Origin: Sellimonas caecigallum
Lineage (GTDB): Bacteria > Bacillota > Clostridia > Lachnospirales > Lachnospiraceae
Direction: 5' to 3'
Length of the DNA stretch: 64,000 bases
NCBI RefSeq assembly: GCF_019754295.1
Contig: NZ_VIRV01000002.1
Span: forward strand, 62,001 to 126,000
The translations under genes were made by a program, and so were the position numbers. This document shows positions 14,532 to 22,380 of this stretch, piece after piece. The notes beneath the pieces are model-generated. The model was not told where the DNA came from. It did not search any database and saw only the letters and a list, made by a program, of their open reading frames with translations. The number at the start of each line of letters is the position of its first letter. Position 1 is the stretch's first letter.

Positions 14532-16268
14532 TCAGGATACGAAACTTTCCTTGAGTTCTTTGGCAAGCCCAATCCGGTTAGTCTTAAAGTGGAAGAACGG
14601 ACGGGCGTCGATCTGGATAATGTCTGCCGGATACATATGGGGTTCAAGACATTCCTCTATTTTTTCCCTGATATCATCAACCGTGTACCCATCTTCTAAA
14701 ACAACATAGAGATACGGCACAAAATATCCCGGATGTGCTTCGTCTTCCAGCAGCACGAAAAATTCATCATCGATTCCCTCAATCCGTGCATTTGCAACAA
14801 GATTTTCCATCGGGAGAACTGCAAGCTCTCCCCCTCCATAGCGCGGAGAATATCCACGGTTCAAGACATAGAGTATTCCATCTTCATCCATGTATCCAAG
14901 ATCTCCGGTATGCAGCCATACTTTTCCGTCTGCATGAATCTGTAAAGCTTTGGCCGTTGCTTCCGGATTGTCGTAACCCAGCATATTTCCAGGTCCAGTC
15001 TTGCAGATTTCGCCCATTTGATTGTAGGACAGCTCTTCCTGTGTGCCCGGTTTGAACACACTTACGATGCTGAGCGGCATCGGCACGCCTACGTTTCCGT
15101 CCCGGATCGGTTTCGGTGCCATCGGAAGGGAGAAGGTGGAACCAGCTTCACTGCTTCCATATCCGGTCGTAAAACGGATATTGCAGTTGTGATTTTTTAA
15201 GAATTGTTCTGCCCTTTCCAGCTGCACATTATTATACGCTTCACTTCCGGCGCCTGCTGCAACCAGATGCGACAGGTCATAATCATCCGGAACACGTCCG
15301 TTTCGCATAACAGTCTCTATGAACATCGGGATCATCGGCCAGTTGTTTGCTTTATACCTCATCAGCTCCAGGTCCACATCTTCCTCATAGCAAAACGGAT
15401 CCAGGATAAGAAGTTTATTTGATGCCAGCGGCATCAAAACCATGGATACGACCACAGCCACCAATGCCGGAGGCAGACAGGTTACCATCCAGGAAGGCCG
15501 TTTTCCTTCTGTTCCCCCATAAAAATTCATTTGACAGATGATACTCAGCATAGTGTTGGCTGAATGGATAACCTGTTTGGAAGGCCCTGTCGATCCGCTT
15601 GTATATGCACGGAACAACGGACGATCAATATCAGCCTCTGCCTCCACTTTTCCTGTATATTTTTCTCCCTGTGCAAGAAATTCTTCCCAGCTCATTGTGT
15701 GAGGGCCGGAAGCGCACATAGATGGATAGTAACTATTTAAGCACGCCTGAATATGTGCCGGCATTGCATCACGGGACCCATGATGCAATGGAGAGAGAAG
15801 CACAAGCTTTTCCACACTGCTTCCATCCAAGAATGCATGCATTTCTTTCTGTGACAGAAAGTCATGCGCAATAATAGCTTTTGCCTTAGACTTTCTTGCG
15901 GCTTCCACGTTCTCCGCAGTTGTATTGTCACGGCAAAGAATAGACGCTCCGATTTTTTCTGCTCCCAGAAGCAGGTAAATAAATTCAGGAACGAGGCGCA
16001 GATAAACCGGTATCTGATCCCCTTCTTCAAATCCGATCGCTCTGAGCGCGCGGGCACACTTCTCAGCTTCCTCAAACACTGTCTTCCAGGAAATGTCTTC
16101 CCCATAATAATGCATAGCTGCAATGTCCATTCCTGGGCAGCACTGCTTCAGATATTCCATCAATGTACATCCCGGAATTTTGATCATCTGCATCATGACA
16201 TCCGGATAAAATTTCATCCACGGACGATCGACACTTGGTTTTCCTGTCAATACTTTTTCTTTACTCAT
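14532..16268 (-). CDS. AMP-forming acyl-CoA synthetase-like ligase, copy 2
   Basis: This has the same 578-residue length and motifs as copy 1 (SGSTGPSKQ, TGYGSSEAG, HTGDLGYMD, RYGGGE, FKTNRIGLAKEL). By eye about 65-70 residues differ. Most changes lie in the N-terminal two thirds, including lines of the acyl pocket (for example FCYEEDV versus FCFVEDV, AGAGSEAYNN versus AGPGCEASNN), while the last 190 residues are nearly identical. That pattern fits duplication followed by divergence of substrate choice, or partial gene conversion. It starts with MSKEK at ATG 16268 and has its own copy of the conserved upstream block, so it is probably expressed independently of the exporter genes. Confidence 0.85.
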   Translation of the reverse strand: MSKEKVLTGKPSVDRPWMKFYPDVMMQMIKIPGCTLMEYLKQCCPGMDIAAMHYYGEDISWKTVFEEAEKCARALRAIGFEEGDQIPVYLRLVPEFIYLLLGAEKIGASILCRDNTTAENVEAARKSKAKAIIAHDFLSQKEMHAFLDGSSVEKLVLLSPLHHGSRDAMPAHIQACLNSYYPSMCASGPHTMSWEEFLAQGEKYTGKVEAEADIDRPLFRAYTSGSTGPSKQVIHSANTMLSIICQMNFYGGTEGKRPSWMVTCLPPALVAVVVSMVLMPLASNKLLILDPFCYEEDVDLELMRYKANNWPMIPMFIETVMRNGRVPDDYDLSHLVAAGAGSEAYNNVQLERAEQFLKNHNCNIRFTTGYGSSEAGSTFSLPMAPKPIRDGNVGVPMPLSIVSVFKPGTQEELSYNQMGEICKTGPGNMLGYDNPEATAKALQIHADGKVWLHTGDLGYMDEDGILYVLNRGYSPRYGGGELAVLPMENLVANARIEGIDDEFFVLLEDEAHPGYFVPYLYVVLEDGYTVDDIREKIEECLEPHMYPADIIQIDARPFFHFKTNRIGLAKELKESFVS

Positions 16269-16332
16269 ATCTTTTACCTCTTCAATCCTTAGATTCTTTT
16301 CATATTTAAAAGGCCTTTGTTGTTTAAAAGGC

Positions 16333-16366
16333 TATCACTTTACTGTGTGAAAGGCAAAAGACAAAA
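16333..16366 (-). promoter_or_regulatory. Conserved upstream block, copy 2
   Basis: This is the counterpart of the block at 10579-10612, 65 bases upstream of the second ligase start, with 27 of 34 bases identical. CTTTACTGTGTGAAAG at its core is an imperfect palindrome. Confidence 0.5.
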
Positions 16367-16534
16367 GAGGAAACTCGTTCTTTCAAAAAATTTCCATATG
16401 ATAAAAAGTGAATTCCTTTTTACCGATTCGATTCACAACGCAATCCAGACTTCATCCCCTCTGTTCAGTAGAGACAAAAATATTTCTTTGGCAAATACAT
16501 TTCCAAAATATTATTCTGAAATCAAATGAGAAAA

Positions 16535-16564
16535 AGAATAGAAACTAAATTTCAGCGCACTCTA
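16535..16564 (+). promoter_or_regulatory. Candidate forespore (sigma-G/F-like) promoter
   Basis: AGAATA (16535-16540), 17 bases, then CACTCTA (16558-16564) resembles the sigma-G consensus TGMATA/CATACTA at 5 of 6 and 5 of 7 positions. It lies 36 bases before the first coat gene. The rest of the gap 16269-16600 holds only the ligase upstream block and AT-rich sequence without a visible gene. Confidence 0.4.
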
Positions 16565-16600
16565 TTATAGTAGAAAAAATTGATAAAGGAGGACACCGCT

Positions 16601-16786
16601 ATGGCACAGTTGTCTGAAAAAGAGCTATCCGCTCTTAATGATCTGCTTGCAGACGAAGAATTATTAACTAAGAAGTTCGCTATGCTGGCCAAACAGACAG
16701 ATGATATGGAGATTCAGCAGAAATTCGGGCAGATATCCCAACAGCACCAGGGACATTTTAATGCATTGTATGAGTATTTAAAATAG
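16601..16786 (+). CDS. Small CotF-like spore coat-associated protein (61 aa)
   Basis: ATG 16601 follows AAAGGAGG at the correct distance. The 61-residue product is two charged helices (LSEKELSALNDLLADEELLTKKFAMLAKQTDD, then FGQISQQHQGHFNALYEYLK), the ferritin-like half-domain seen in CotF-type coat proteins of Clostridia. The next gene, 11 bases downstream, encodes the complementary CotF-like helix pair, so the two probably form one complex of the spore coat. The pair is preceded by a possible forespore promoter. The assignment rests on pattern and pairing rather than a long alignment. Confidence 0.65.
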   Translation: MAQLSEKELSALNDLLADEELLTKKFAMLAKQTDDMEIQQKFGQISQQHQGHFNALYEYLK

Positions 16787-16797
16787 GAGGCGTAACT

Positions 16798-17058
16798 ATG
16801 CAGGGATTTACAGACAAGGAAATTTTGGGAGACGGTCTTTCCACGCAGAAAGCTACCACAGAAAAATTTAACACATTTGCCGGCGAATGTGTGCACGACA
16901 GCCTGCGGGACACAATGATGAATATTTTAGAGCAGGAACACGGTATTACCACGGAAGTGTTTAATATGATGCACCAGAGAGGAATGTACGAAACTCCTCC
17001 GGCGGAAGAGAAAAAAATCATGGAAGCAAAACAGAAATTTTCCCAGAGTGCAAAATAA
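16798..17058 (+). CDS. CotF-family spore coat protein (86 aa)
   Basis: 86 residues with a CotF/COG5577 look: KEILGDGLSTQKATTEKFNTFAGEC, then LRDTMMNILEQEHGITTEVFNMMHQRGMYETPPA, where the last segment with RG-x-Y is characteristic. It starts at ATG 16798 after GGAGG, 11 bases downstream of the partner gene, so it is co-transcribed. It would be deposited on the developing spore and has no catalytic role. It supports the view that this organism sporulates. Confidence 0.8.
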   Translation: MQGFTDKEILGDGLSTQKATTEKFNTFAGECVHDSLRDTMMNILEQEHGITTEVFNMMHQRGMYETPPAEEKKIMEAKQKFSQSAK

Positions 17059-17072
17059 GAATATTACTGCAA

Positions 17073-17096
17073 AAGGAGCTCGTCCAAGGGCTCCTT
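17073..17096 (+). terminator. Hairpin after coat protein genes
   Basis: AAGGAGC and GCTCCTT pair around a 10-base loop, 14 bases after the coat gene stop. The T-tract is poor (ATTACAT), so it is a weak terminator at best. Confidence 0.5.
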
Positions 17097-17330
17097 ATTA
17101 CATAAATTTGGTCTATCCAGTTATAGTTAATGCACAGCCATACTGATAGGAAATATCCAGCATTTTGACTAAAAGATTTCCCCTGAAATCCTGATGAAAT
17201 TTGTTTTGTCCATCGATGACAAATCCCTTTTTCTTCCAGGTTTTCTATCCTCAAATATTGTGTAAGCAAGAACCAGAAAAACCGATGCGTAACCTATATG
17301 AAGACTTAGTAAAACCTCGTGCTAACAGGG

Positions 17331-17600
17331 GGGCTCCCCACCCCTTACCATCAGGCAGATTTCTGGTTTCCTTAATCCTGTCATAAAATCCTTTTCATAC
17401 TCTGGCGAAAGGATAATCTCTGGCATAGCAATTTCCGGAAAATATTTTTTACATTTTTTCCAAACAATCTACATCTGTATTTTTAAAATGTAATAATGCG
17501 ATTTCCTGCATATTTTTCGACCCATATGCATAATCCTTATTGATGCGATATAGTTTCGGCTTCCTTCCTCCTATAATGGTGTCCTCTATACCACTTTCCA
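17331..17600 (-). pseudogene. Degraded coding remnant, family not recognised
   Basis: On the minus strand a coherent protein can be read only by changing frame once. A first part (GGRKPKLYRINKDYAYGSK and LLHFKNTDVDCLEK) stops near 17455. A second part in another frame (CKKYFPEIAMPEIILSPEYE, then KPEICLMVRGGEP) ends at about 17331. The joint lies in an A-rich stretch, so a single-base slip would explain it. There is no clear start or ribosome site, and I cannot name the family. The remaining part of this 545-base gap (17100-17330) has further short open minus-strand stretches that may be the rest of the same gene. The coat terminator is the only other item there. Confidence 0.45.
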
Positions 17601-17602
17601 TG

Positions 17603-18340
17603 CTATATTTCCACGATCAGAATTCCTCTTTCTCCGGCAGGCATATCCTTTATGATCTGTCCATTTTGGAAATATGCCGCACCCCCGCTTGCAGCGTCGG
17701 CAACACCAGGATCAGCACAGAAGGGATTCACATACAGAACAATATTACCACACTTTGCCGCCTGTCCTGCGTACTCATATCTGATTTTTTCATTCCAGTC
17801 TGCCGCCTTATAATCGCACCACACAGGCCAAAGAACAATATCCACATTCAGTGCTTTCATTTCCTCCGGTCTGCCCTCCGCCCAAAGGTCGCCGCACAGA
17901 CCGATGGCAAATTTTTTCCCGTCAAAGGCAAAAGTTTCAAATTTCCTCCCCTCCCGGTAACGGCCATCAGTATGCCAGAATTCTTTCCAGCCGGCACTGA
18001 CCCGTTGAAAATTGTGAATGATCTCTCCGGATGCGTCAATCACAATCTGACTGCTATACAATGAATCCGCCGCCTTCTCTATATAGCCAAAGGATACCGC
18101 AATCCGGTTCTTTGCCGCCGCTTCCCGAATCCGTCTGATCTCAGCTCCCTCCTTGGAGACTGCCATGACACGGTCCGCCTCATAATCCCATGTCAGGCAC
18201 TCAAATCCCTGTAAAAAGGATTCTCCAAACACTACCAGATCAGCCTTTCCACTGCAGTGTTCTAAGAAACGCAGAATGGATACGATATTGTGTTCCACCT
18301 CCCCGGTCACTGCCGGGGCAGATGCCAATGCGATTTTCAT
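17603..18340 (-). CDS. Carbon-nitrogen hydrolase (nitrilase superfamily)
   Basis: 245 residues with the nitrilase-fold triad pattern: Glu in VVFGESFLQGFE (near residue 40), a Lys in the segment around FQRVSAGWKEFW, and Cys in AIGLCGDLWAEG (near residue 150). Members hydrolyse amides or nitriles in the cytoplasm; relatives of this size include omega-amidases and N-carbamoyl-amine hydrolases. The substrate pocket cannot be read. GAAGGAG precedes ATG 18340. The gene lies alone between the remnant at 17.3-17.6 kb and the rlmD gene, on the same strand as rlmD but 147 bases away, so it may have its own promoter. Confidence 0.82.
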   Translation of the reverse strand: MKIALASAPAVTGEVEHNIVSILRFLEHCSGKADLVVFGESFLQGFECLTWDYEADRVMAVSKEGAEIRRIREAAAKNRIAVSFGYIEKAADSLYSSQIVIDASGEIIHNFQRVSAGWKEFWHTDGRYREGRKFETFAFDGKKFAIGLCGDLWAEGRPEEMKALNVDIVLWPVWCDYKAADWNEKIRYEYAGQAAKCGNIVLYVNPFCADPGVADAASGGAAYFQNGQIIKDMPAGERGILIVEI

Positions 18341-18487
18341 GATTTAAAACTCCTTCTCATTGTCCGATTCTCCGGTTTTTCAGTTATATTCCATTTTCTG
18401 GACTTTCTAATTCATTATGGGCAGCTTTCCTTTCATCAGCAGTCAAATTCAGCTCGTCTATACTCAGACCGATCTCGATAGATGATG

Positions 18488-19885
18488 TTACTTTACATTA
18501 AATTTTGACAATAAACATACCGTCTCTACGTGCACCGTCATCGGGAACATATCTGCCGGGCGGACTTTTTTAAGCTCATATCCTTCTTCACAGAGGTATT
18601 TCAGGTCTCTTGCCAGTGTAGCAGAGTCGCAGCTCACATAGACGATGCGGTCCGGTTCCATACGTACCATCGTCTCCAGTAGTGCCTGATCGCACCCTTT
18701 TCTCGGCGGATCTACGACGATGACATCGGCGTGGGCCTGCCGCCCCGGATGTTCTTTTGCGAAGTTTTCATAGTAGGCCGGCAGCACTTCTTCCGCCTTC
18801 CCAACATAAAATTCGGAATTCTCTATACCGTTGATCTTTGCGTTTGTGCGGGCGTCTTCAATAGCCTGAGGGATGATTTCCACTCCGTATACCTGTTTTG
18901 CTTTTTTTGCCAGGAAAAGGGAGATCGTCCCGATGCCGCAGTACATATCCCAGACCGTCTCTTTTCCGGTCAGATCTGCATACTCGCATGCCAGACTATA
19001 GAGCACTTCGGTCTGCACCGGATTGACCTGGTAAAAAGAAAGCGGCGAGATCTGGTACTTGATTTCCCCGATGTAATCGGTAATGTAATCCTGTCCCCAC
19101 AGCGGACGTATCTCTTTTCCCATGATCACGTTGGTATTTTCCCGGTTGATATTCATGGTAATGCTTGTCATTCCGGAAATGCCGCGCAGTTTTTCGACGA
19201 GCTTGTCCGCGTGCGGAATCTCTGTTCCGTTGACGATGAGGCAGACCATGATCTCCCCAGTCTTAAATCCGCAGCGGATCAGGACATGGCGGAAGAGTCC
19301 CGTACCCATTTTTTCGTCGTAGGCCTGCAGGCCATATTCTTTCATAAAGTCAAGCACGATATCCAGTATCTCTGTATTGACTTCTTTTCCGAGCGCGCAG
19401 GACGTGTTTGGGATGATCTGGTGTGTGCGGCCCGCATAAAATCCTGCGGTCGGACTCCCCTCCTTGTCTGTCCCGATGGGATACTGCGCTTTGTTCCGGT
19501 AGTGAAAAGGCTCTTCCATTCCACAGATCGGTTCCATCACTGCATCTAACATTTCCCTGGAAAATCTGCCGATCCGTTCCAGATTATTGCGCACTTTCTT
19601 TTCCTTAAATCTCAGCTGTTCCTGATAGTCCATCTCCTGGATCTGGCACCCGCCGCACTGTCTGGCCACCGGACACTTGGCTTCTTTTCGTTTCTCAGAA
19701 GGCGTGAGGATCTTCATCAGCCTCGCATATCCATAGTTCTTTTTCAGTTTCATGACTTTGGCCTCGATGACATCCCCGACTATTGCATCCTTCACAAAGA
19801 GAGTAAAGCCGTCTGCCTTTCCGATACCTTCTCCGTCTACCCCAATATCTTCTATTTTCAATGTCACGATATCATTCTTTTTCAT
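18488..19885 (-). CDS. rlmD: 23S rRNA (uracil-C5)-methyltransferase, RlmD/RumA family
   Basis: About 465 residues from ATG 19885. An N-terminal TRAM domain (DIVTLKIEDIGVDGEGIGK...) is followed by the Cys cluster of an iron-sulfur site (CPVARQCGGCQIQ), a central domain, and a SAM-binding Rossmann domain with WDMYCGIGTISLFLA and VVDPPRKGCD; the catalytic Cys lies in YVSCDSATLARD. These enzymes use SAM to methylate a uridine in 23S rRNA; the exact position (U747, U1939 or both) is not decidable here. The start with the longer frame (19972) has no support. The gene follows yhaM on the same strand with 92 bases between them. Confidence 0.88.
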   Translation of the reverse strand: MKKNDIVTLKIEDIGVDGEGIGKADGFTLFVKDAIVGDVIEAKVMKLKKNYGYARLMKILTPSEKRKEAKCPVARQCGGCQIQEMDYQEQLRFKEKKVRNNLERIGRFSREMLDAVMEPICGMEEPFHYRNKAQYPIGTDKEGSPTAGFYAGRTHQIIPNTSCALGKEVNTEILDIVLDFMKEYGLQAYDEKMGTGLFRHVLIRCGFKTGEIMVCLIVNGTEIPHADKLVEKLRGISGMTSITMNINRENTNVIMGKEIRPLWGQDYITDYIGEIKYQISPLSFYQVNPVQTEVLYSLACEYADLTGKETVWDMYCGIGTISLFLAKKAKQVYGVEIIPQAIEDARTNAKINGIENSEFYVGKAEEVLPAYYENFAKEHPGRQAHADVIVVDPPRKGCDQALLETMVRMEPDRIVYVSCDSATLARDLKYLCEEGYELKKVRPADMFPMTVHVETVCLLSKFNVK

Positions 19886-19977
19886 GTGTATCCATCCTCT
19901 CCTTTCAAATGTTTCCCAGTTAATAAAAGGGCAAGCACGATATGTACTTACCCATTTTTCCAATTTTTTCATGAATA

Positions 19978-20922
19978 TCAGGAAAGGCTTGTTTTTCTCA
20001 GATTAGATTCAAAAAGGCGGTTGTAGCCAAGCCATTCTGTCGTATTCTTGTCTTTAAAGATCTCTTTTAACGTCTGCATCTTGGCATCTGTCATGTCGGC
20101 CAGATTTAAGGCCAAAGCCTCCGCAAGGGCTGGCTTTTTCGGGGAGCCGTACTCCAGTTCTCCGTGATGTGCCAGGATACAGTGTTTCAATTCACTTGCC
20201 AGTTTTGGCGGGAAGTCCGGAATGGTGCGCACCGCTTCGTCAAACATCTCCACTCCGATCACGATATGGCCAAGAAGCTGTCCGTCGTCGGTATAGTCAT
20301 TTTCCGGAAATGCCGACAGTTCCTTTGTCTTGCCGATATCATGGTACATAGCTGCCGCATAAAGAAGATCTGCATTCAGGATATCATATGCGCTCAGATA
20401 ATATTCGCACAGCTTCAGGATGCTGAGCGTGTGTTCCAAGAGTCCTCCGCAGAATCCATGATGGACGCTTTTTGCCGCCGAATGGTTCTTGAATCTCCGA
20501 ATGAATTCCTCATCCTTCACAAAGTAGAACTCTACTGCCTGTCGGAGCCAGTTGTTCTGGATCTTGTTTACAAATCCCAGCAATTCTGTATACATTGCGT
20601 CTGCATCTTTCTCGCTGGTCGGCATGTAGTCTGCCAGAATGTATTCGCCTTCCTGGGCTTTTCTGAGCTGTTTGATATTCAGCTGCAGGTTATTGTTGTA
20701 TGTGATGACTTCGCCTACGATTTCCACAAAATCCATCTCGTCATAGTCAGAGATACCGTTGGAATTCGGATCCCAGATCTTTCCGTCCAAGGTTCCCGTT
20801 TTATCCTGCAAAAGCAGGTTGTCATATGGTTTTCCGTTTCGTGTTTCGGCTGTTCTTTTTGATTTACACAGATAGATTGCACGAATGGTTTCCCCTTCAT
20901 GCAGTTCTCGAATATATCTCAT
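19978..20922 (-). CDS. yhaM: 3'-5' exoribonuclease YhaM family (OB fold + HD)
   Basis: From ATG 20922 (GAGGAGA four bases upstream) the protein has 314 residues, the length I recall for Bacillus subtilis YhaM. An N-terminal OB fold for RNA (ETIRAIYLCKSKRTAETRNG, then LLLQDKTGTLDGKIW) leads into an HD phosphohydrolase domain with HHGFCGGLLEHTLS and MYHDIGK as metal ligands, and later HCILAHHGELEYGSPK. The enzyme trims RNA or single-stranded DNA from the 3' end in the cytoplasm. It lies 22 bases downstream of the HtrA-like gene and before rlmD, so the three probably form one minus-strand unit. Confidence 0.88.
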   Translation of the reverse strand: MRYIRELHEGETIRAIYLCKSKRTAETRNGKPYDNLLLQDKTGTLDGKIWDPNSNGISDYDEMDFVEIVGEVITYNNNLQLNIKQLRKAQEGEYILADYMPTSEKDADAMYTELLGFVNKIQNNWLRQAVEFYFVKDEEFIRRFKNHSAAKSVHHGFCGGLLEHTLSILKLCEYYLSAYDILNADLLYAAAMYHDIGKTKELSAFPENDYTDDGQLLGHIVIGVEMFDEAVRTIPDFPPKLASELKHCILAHHGELEYGSPKKPALAEALALNLADMTDAKMQTLKEIFKDKNTTEWLGYNRLFESNLRKTSLS

Positions 20923-20944
20923 TGTTCTCCTCATTTCCAATTCA

Positions 20945-22210
20945 TTATTCTGCACTGCCGAGCGCTACTTCAAATTGGATATCTACGTATCCGTCATTGC
21001 TTCTGCGCATGCCTTTGATCGTGATATGGGATCCTGGTCGGTAATCCATAAGTTCTTGCCGGTATGCACTCATCGTGTAGACTTTTGTATCTTCCACCTC
21101 TGTCAGGATATCGCCGCTTTGTATCCCAGCCTTCATAGCCGGAGAATCCGGAACCGTCGATGAAACATAGATTCCTTTTGGCATCTCCTGGCTGTCTGCC
21201 ACGGCATCTGAAACTTCCGTCCCTTCTATTCCGGTGTAGGAAATCCCAATTCCATTTGACATCAATTCAATCTCTTCTTTTAGTTCAGAGATGGCAAGTG
21301 CACTCAGCACACCACCGTCTTCTTCTTCCCTGCATATCACACCCAGGACTTCTCCTTTCAGATTCAGAAGCACTCCGCTTCCGGAAGCCGTCCCCGGCAT
21401 GTCTGTATTCAAAATTGGGTATTCTCCGTCAATGCAAAGTTTTGTATTGGATGTTTCGCTGATGATCCCTAAACCGACTCTTCCGTCTGCACCGAACGGC
21501 ATACCCGCCGCAATGACAGGATCTCCTCTGGACGCTGCATTGGAATTACCCAGTGTCGCCTTTACGATTTGTTCCTTCGTATTGTCCGGAAGACTTGATT
21601 TTGGCGCCGCATATACAGCGATACCGAGAGCGGTGTCTCTTTTTTTCACGGATACATCTACCTGATTTCCATCGTAGAAGGCGGCTTTGACCGGCTGATC
21701 TGCCTGAAAAGCGCTGTTCTGTGCAAGGATCAGATACTCTACCCCATTGTCCGCCACGATCACGCCGGAGATCTCGATCTGACCGCCCTGTATCGTCTGG
21801 CCGTCTTCCGTCTTTTCTTCTCCCGCTGATCCGCTCAGTCTTACGAGACTTTTCTCTGCCATCTTTGCAACGTCATCTATCTGCCGGTACATCTCCTCAT
21901 AATCATCCAGTGTCAGTGCCTGTGTTTCCTGTGGGGTTTCCTCCGGATTTTCCTCTTCTTCGTCCTTATCGTCCTGCGGTATCGTCACACTTGTCGGATT
22001 GTTGTTGAAATGGCTGTCCACCCACGGTTTGGCCGCAGAAAATCCAGCGCACGCGCCAAGGCCGAAAATTACCCCCAGGCCTGCTATCTTCAACATTTTC
22101 AGAAGCACCGCTTTTTTATTCAGCGGTGGTTTTTTGATGGTTTCTTTCAAAAATGAATAGGATTCTTTTTCTTCTTCGCTCCTGTTATCATCATGAAATT
22201 CCGCAGACAT
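20945..22210 (-). CDS. HtrA-like membrane protein with degenerate trypsin domain and PDZ
   Basis: 421 residues in four parts: a cytoplasmic N-terminus (about 1-38), one membrane helix (LKIAGLGVIFGLGACAGFSA), an acidic linker (DDKDEEEENPEETPQE), and an extracellular trypsin-like domain plus a C-terminal PDZ domain (VSSTVPDSPAMKAGIQSGDILTEV). In the protease domain the positions of the catalytic His and Asp are changed (YLILAQNSAF where a NNHV motif is expected, TALGIAV in place of DLAV), and the serine motif reads TASGSGVLL instead of GNSGG. The protein is therefore probably a binding or scaffold protein rather than an active protease. It is the first gene of the minus-strand set and diverges from mutS2. 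Confidence 0.8.
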   Translation of the reverse strand: MSAEFHDDNRSEEEKESYSFLKETIKKPPLNKKAVLLKMLKIAGLGVIFGLGACAGFSAAKPWVDSHFNNNPTSVTIPQDDKDEEEENPEETPQETQALTLDDYEEMYRQIDDVAKMAEKSLVRLSGSAGEEKTEDGQTIQGGQIEISGVIVADNGVEYLILAQNSAFQADQPVKAAFYDGNQVDVSVKKRDTALGIAVYAAPKSSLPDNTKEQIVKATLGNSNAASRGDPVIAAGMPFGADGRVGLGIISETSNTKLCIDGEYPILNTDMPGTASGSGVLLNLKGEVLGVICREEEDGGVLSALAISELKEEIELMSNGIGISYTGIEGTEVSDAVADSQEMPKGIYVSSTVPDSPAMKAGIQSGDILTEVEDTKVYTMSAYRQELMDYRPGSHITIKGMRRSNDGYVDIQFEVALGSAE

Positions 22211-22380
22211 CGCATCTTCTCCTTCTTCTCAGATCGCCTTTGCTTTTTCTAAAGCGCGCTCGTCTTGTTATAGTATACCGTATCGTTTGTCAATGTTCAA
22301 TATTTAACCTTTTTTTCTCCTTTATTTTAAAGGTCAAATGGAGTAAAATAGAATCGGTAAATTATGTAAAGGGGATTTTC

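Noticed and set aside
18731-19549. 272-codon plus-strand open frame opposite rlmD
   Set aside because: It is antisense to rlmD with all catalytic motifs intact, with no supporting signals.
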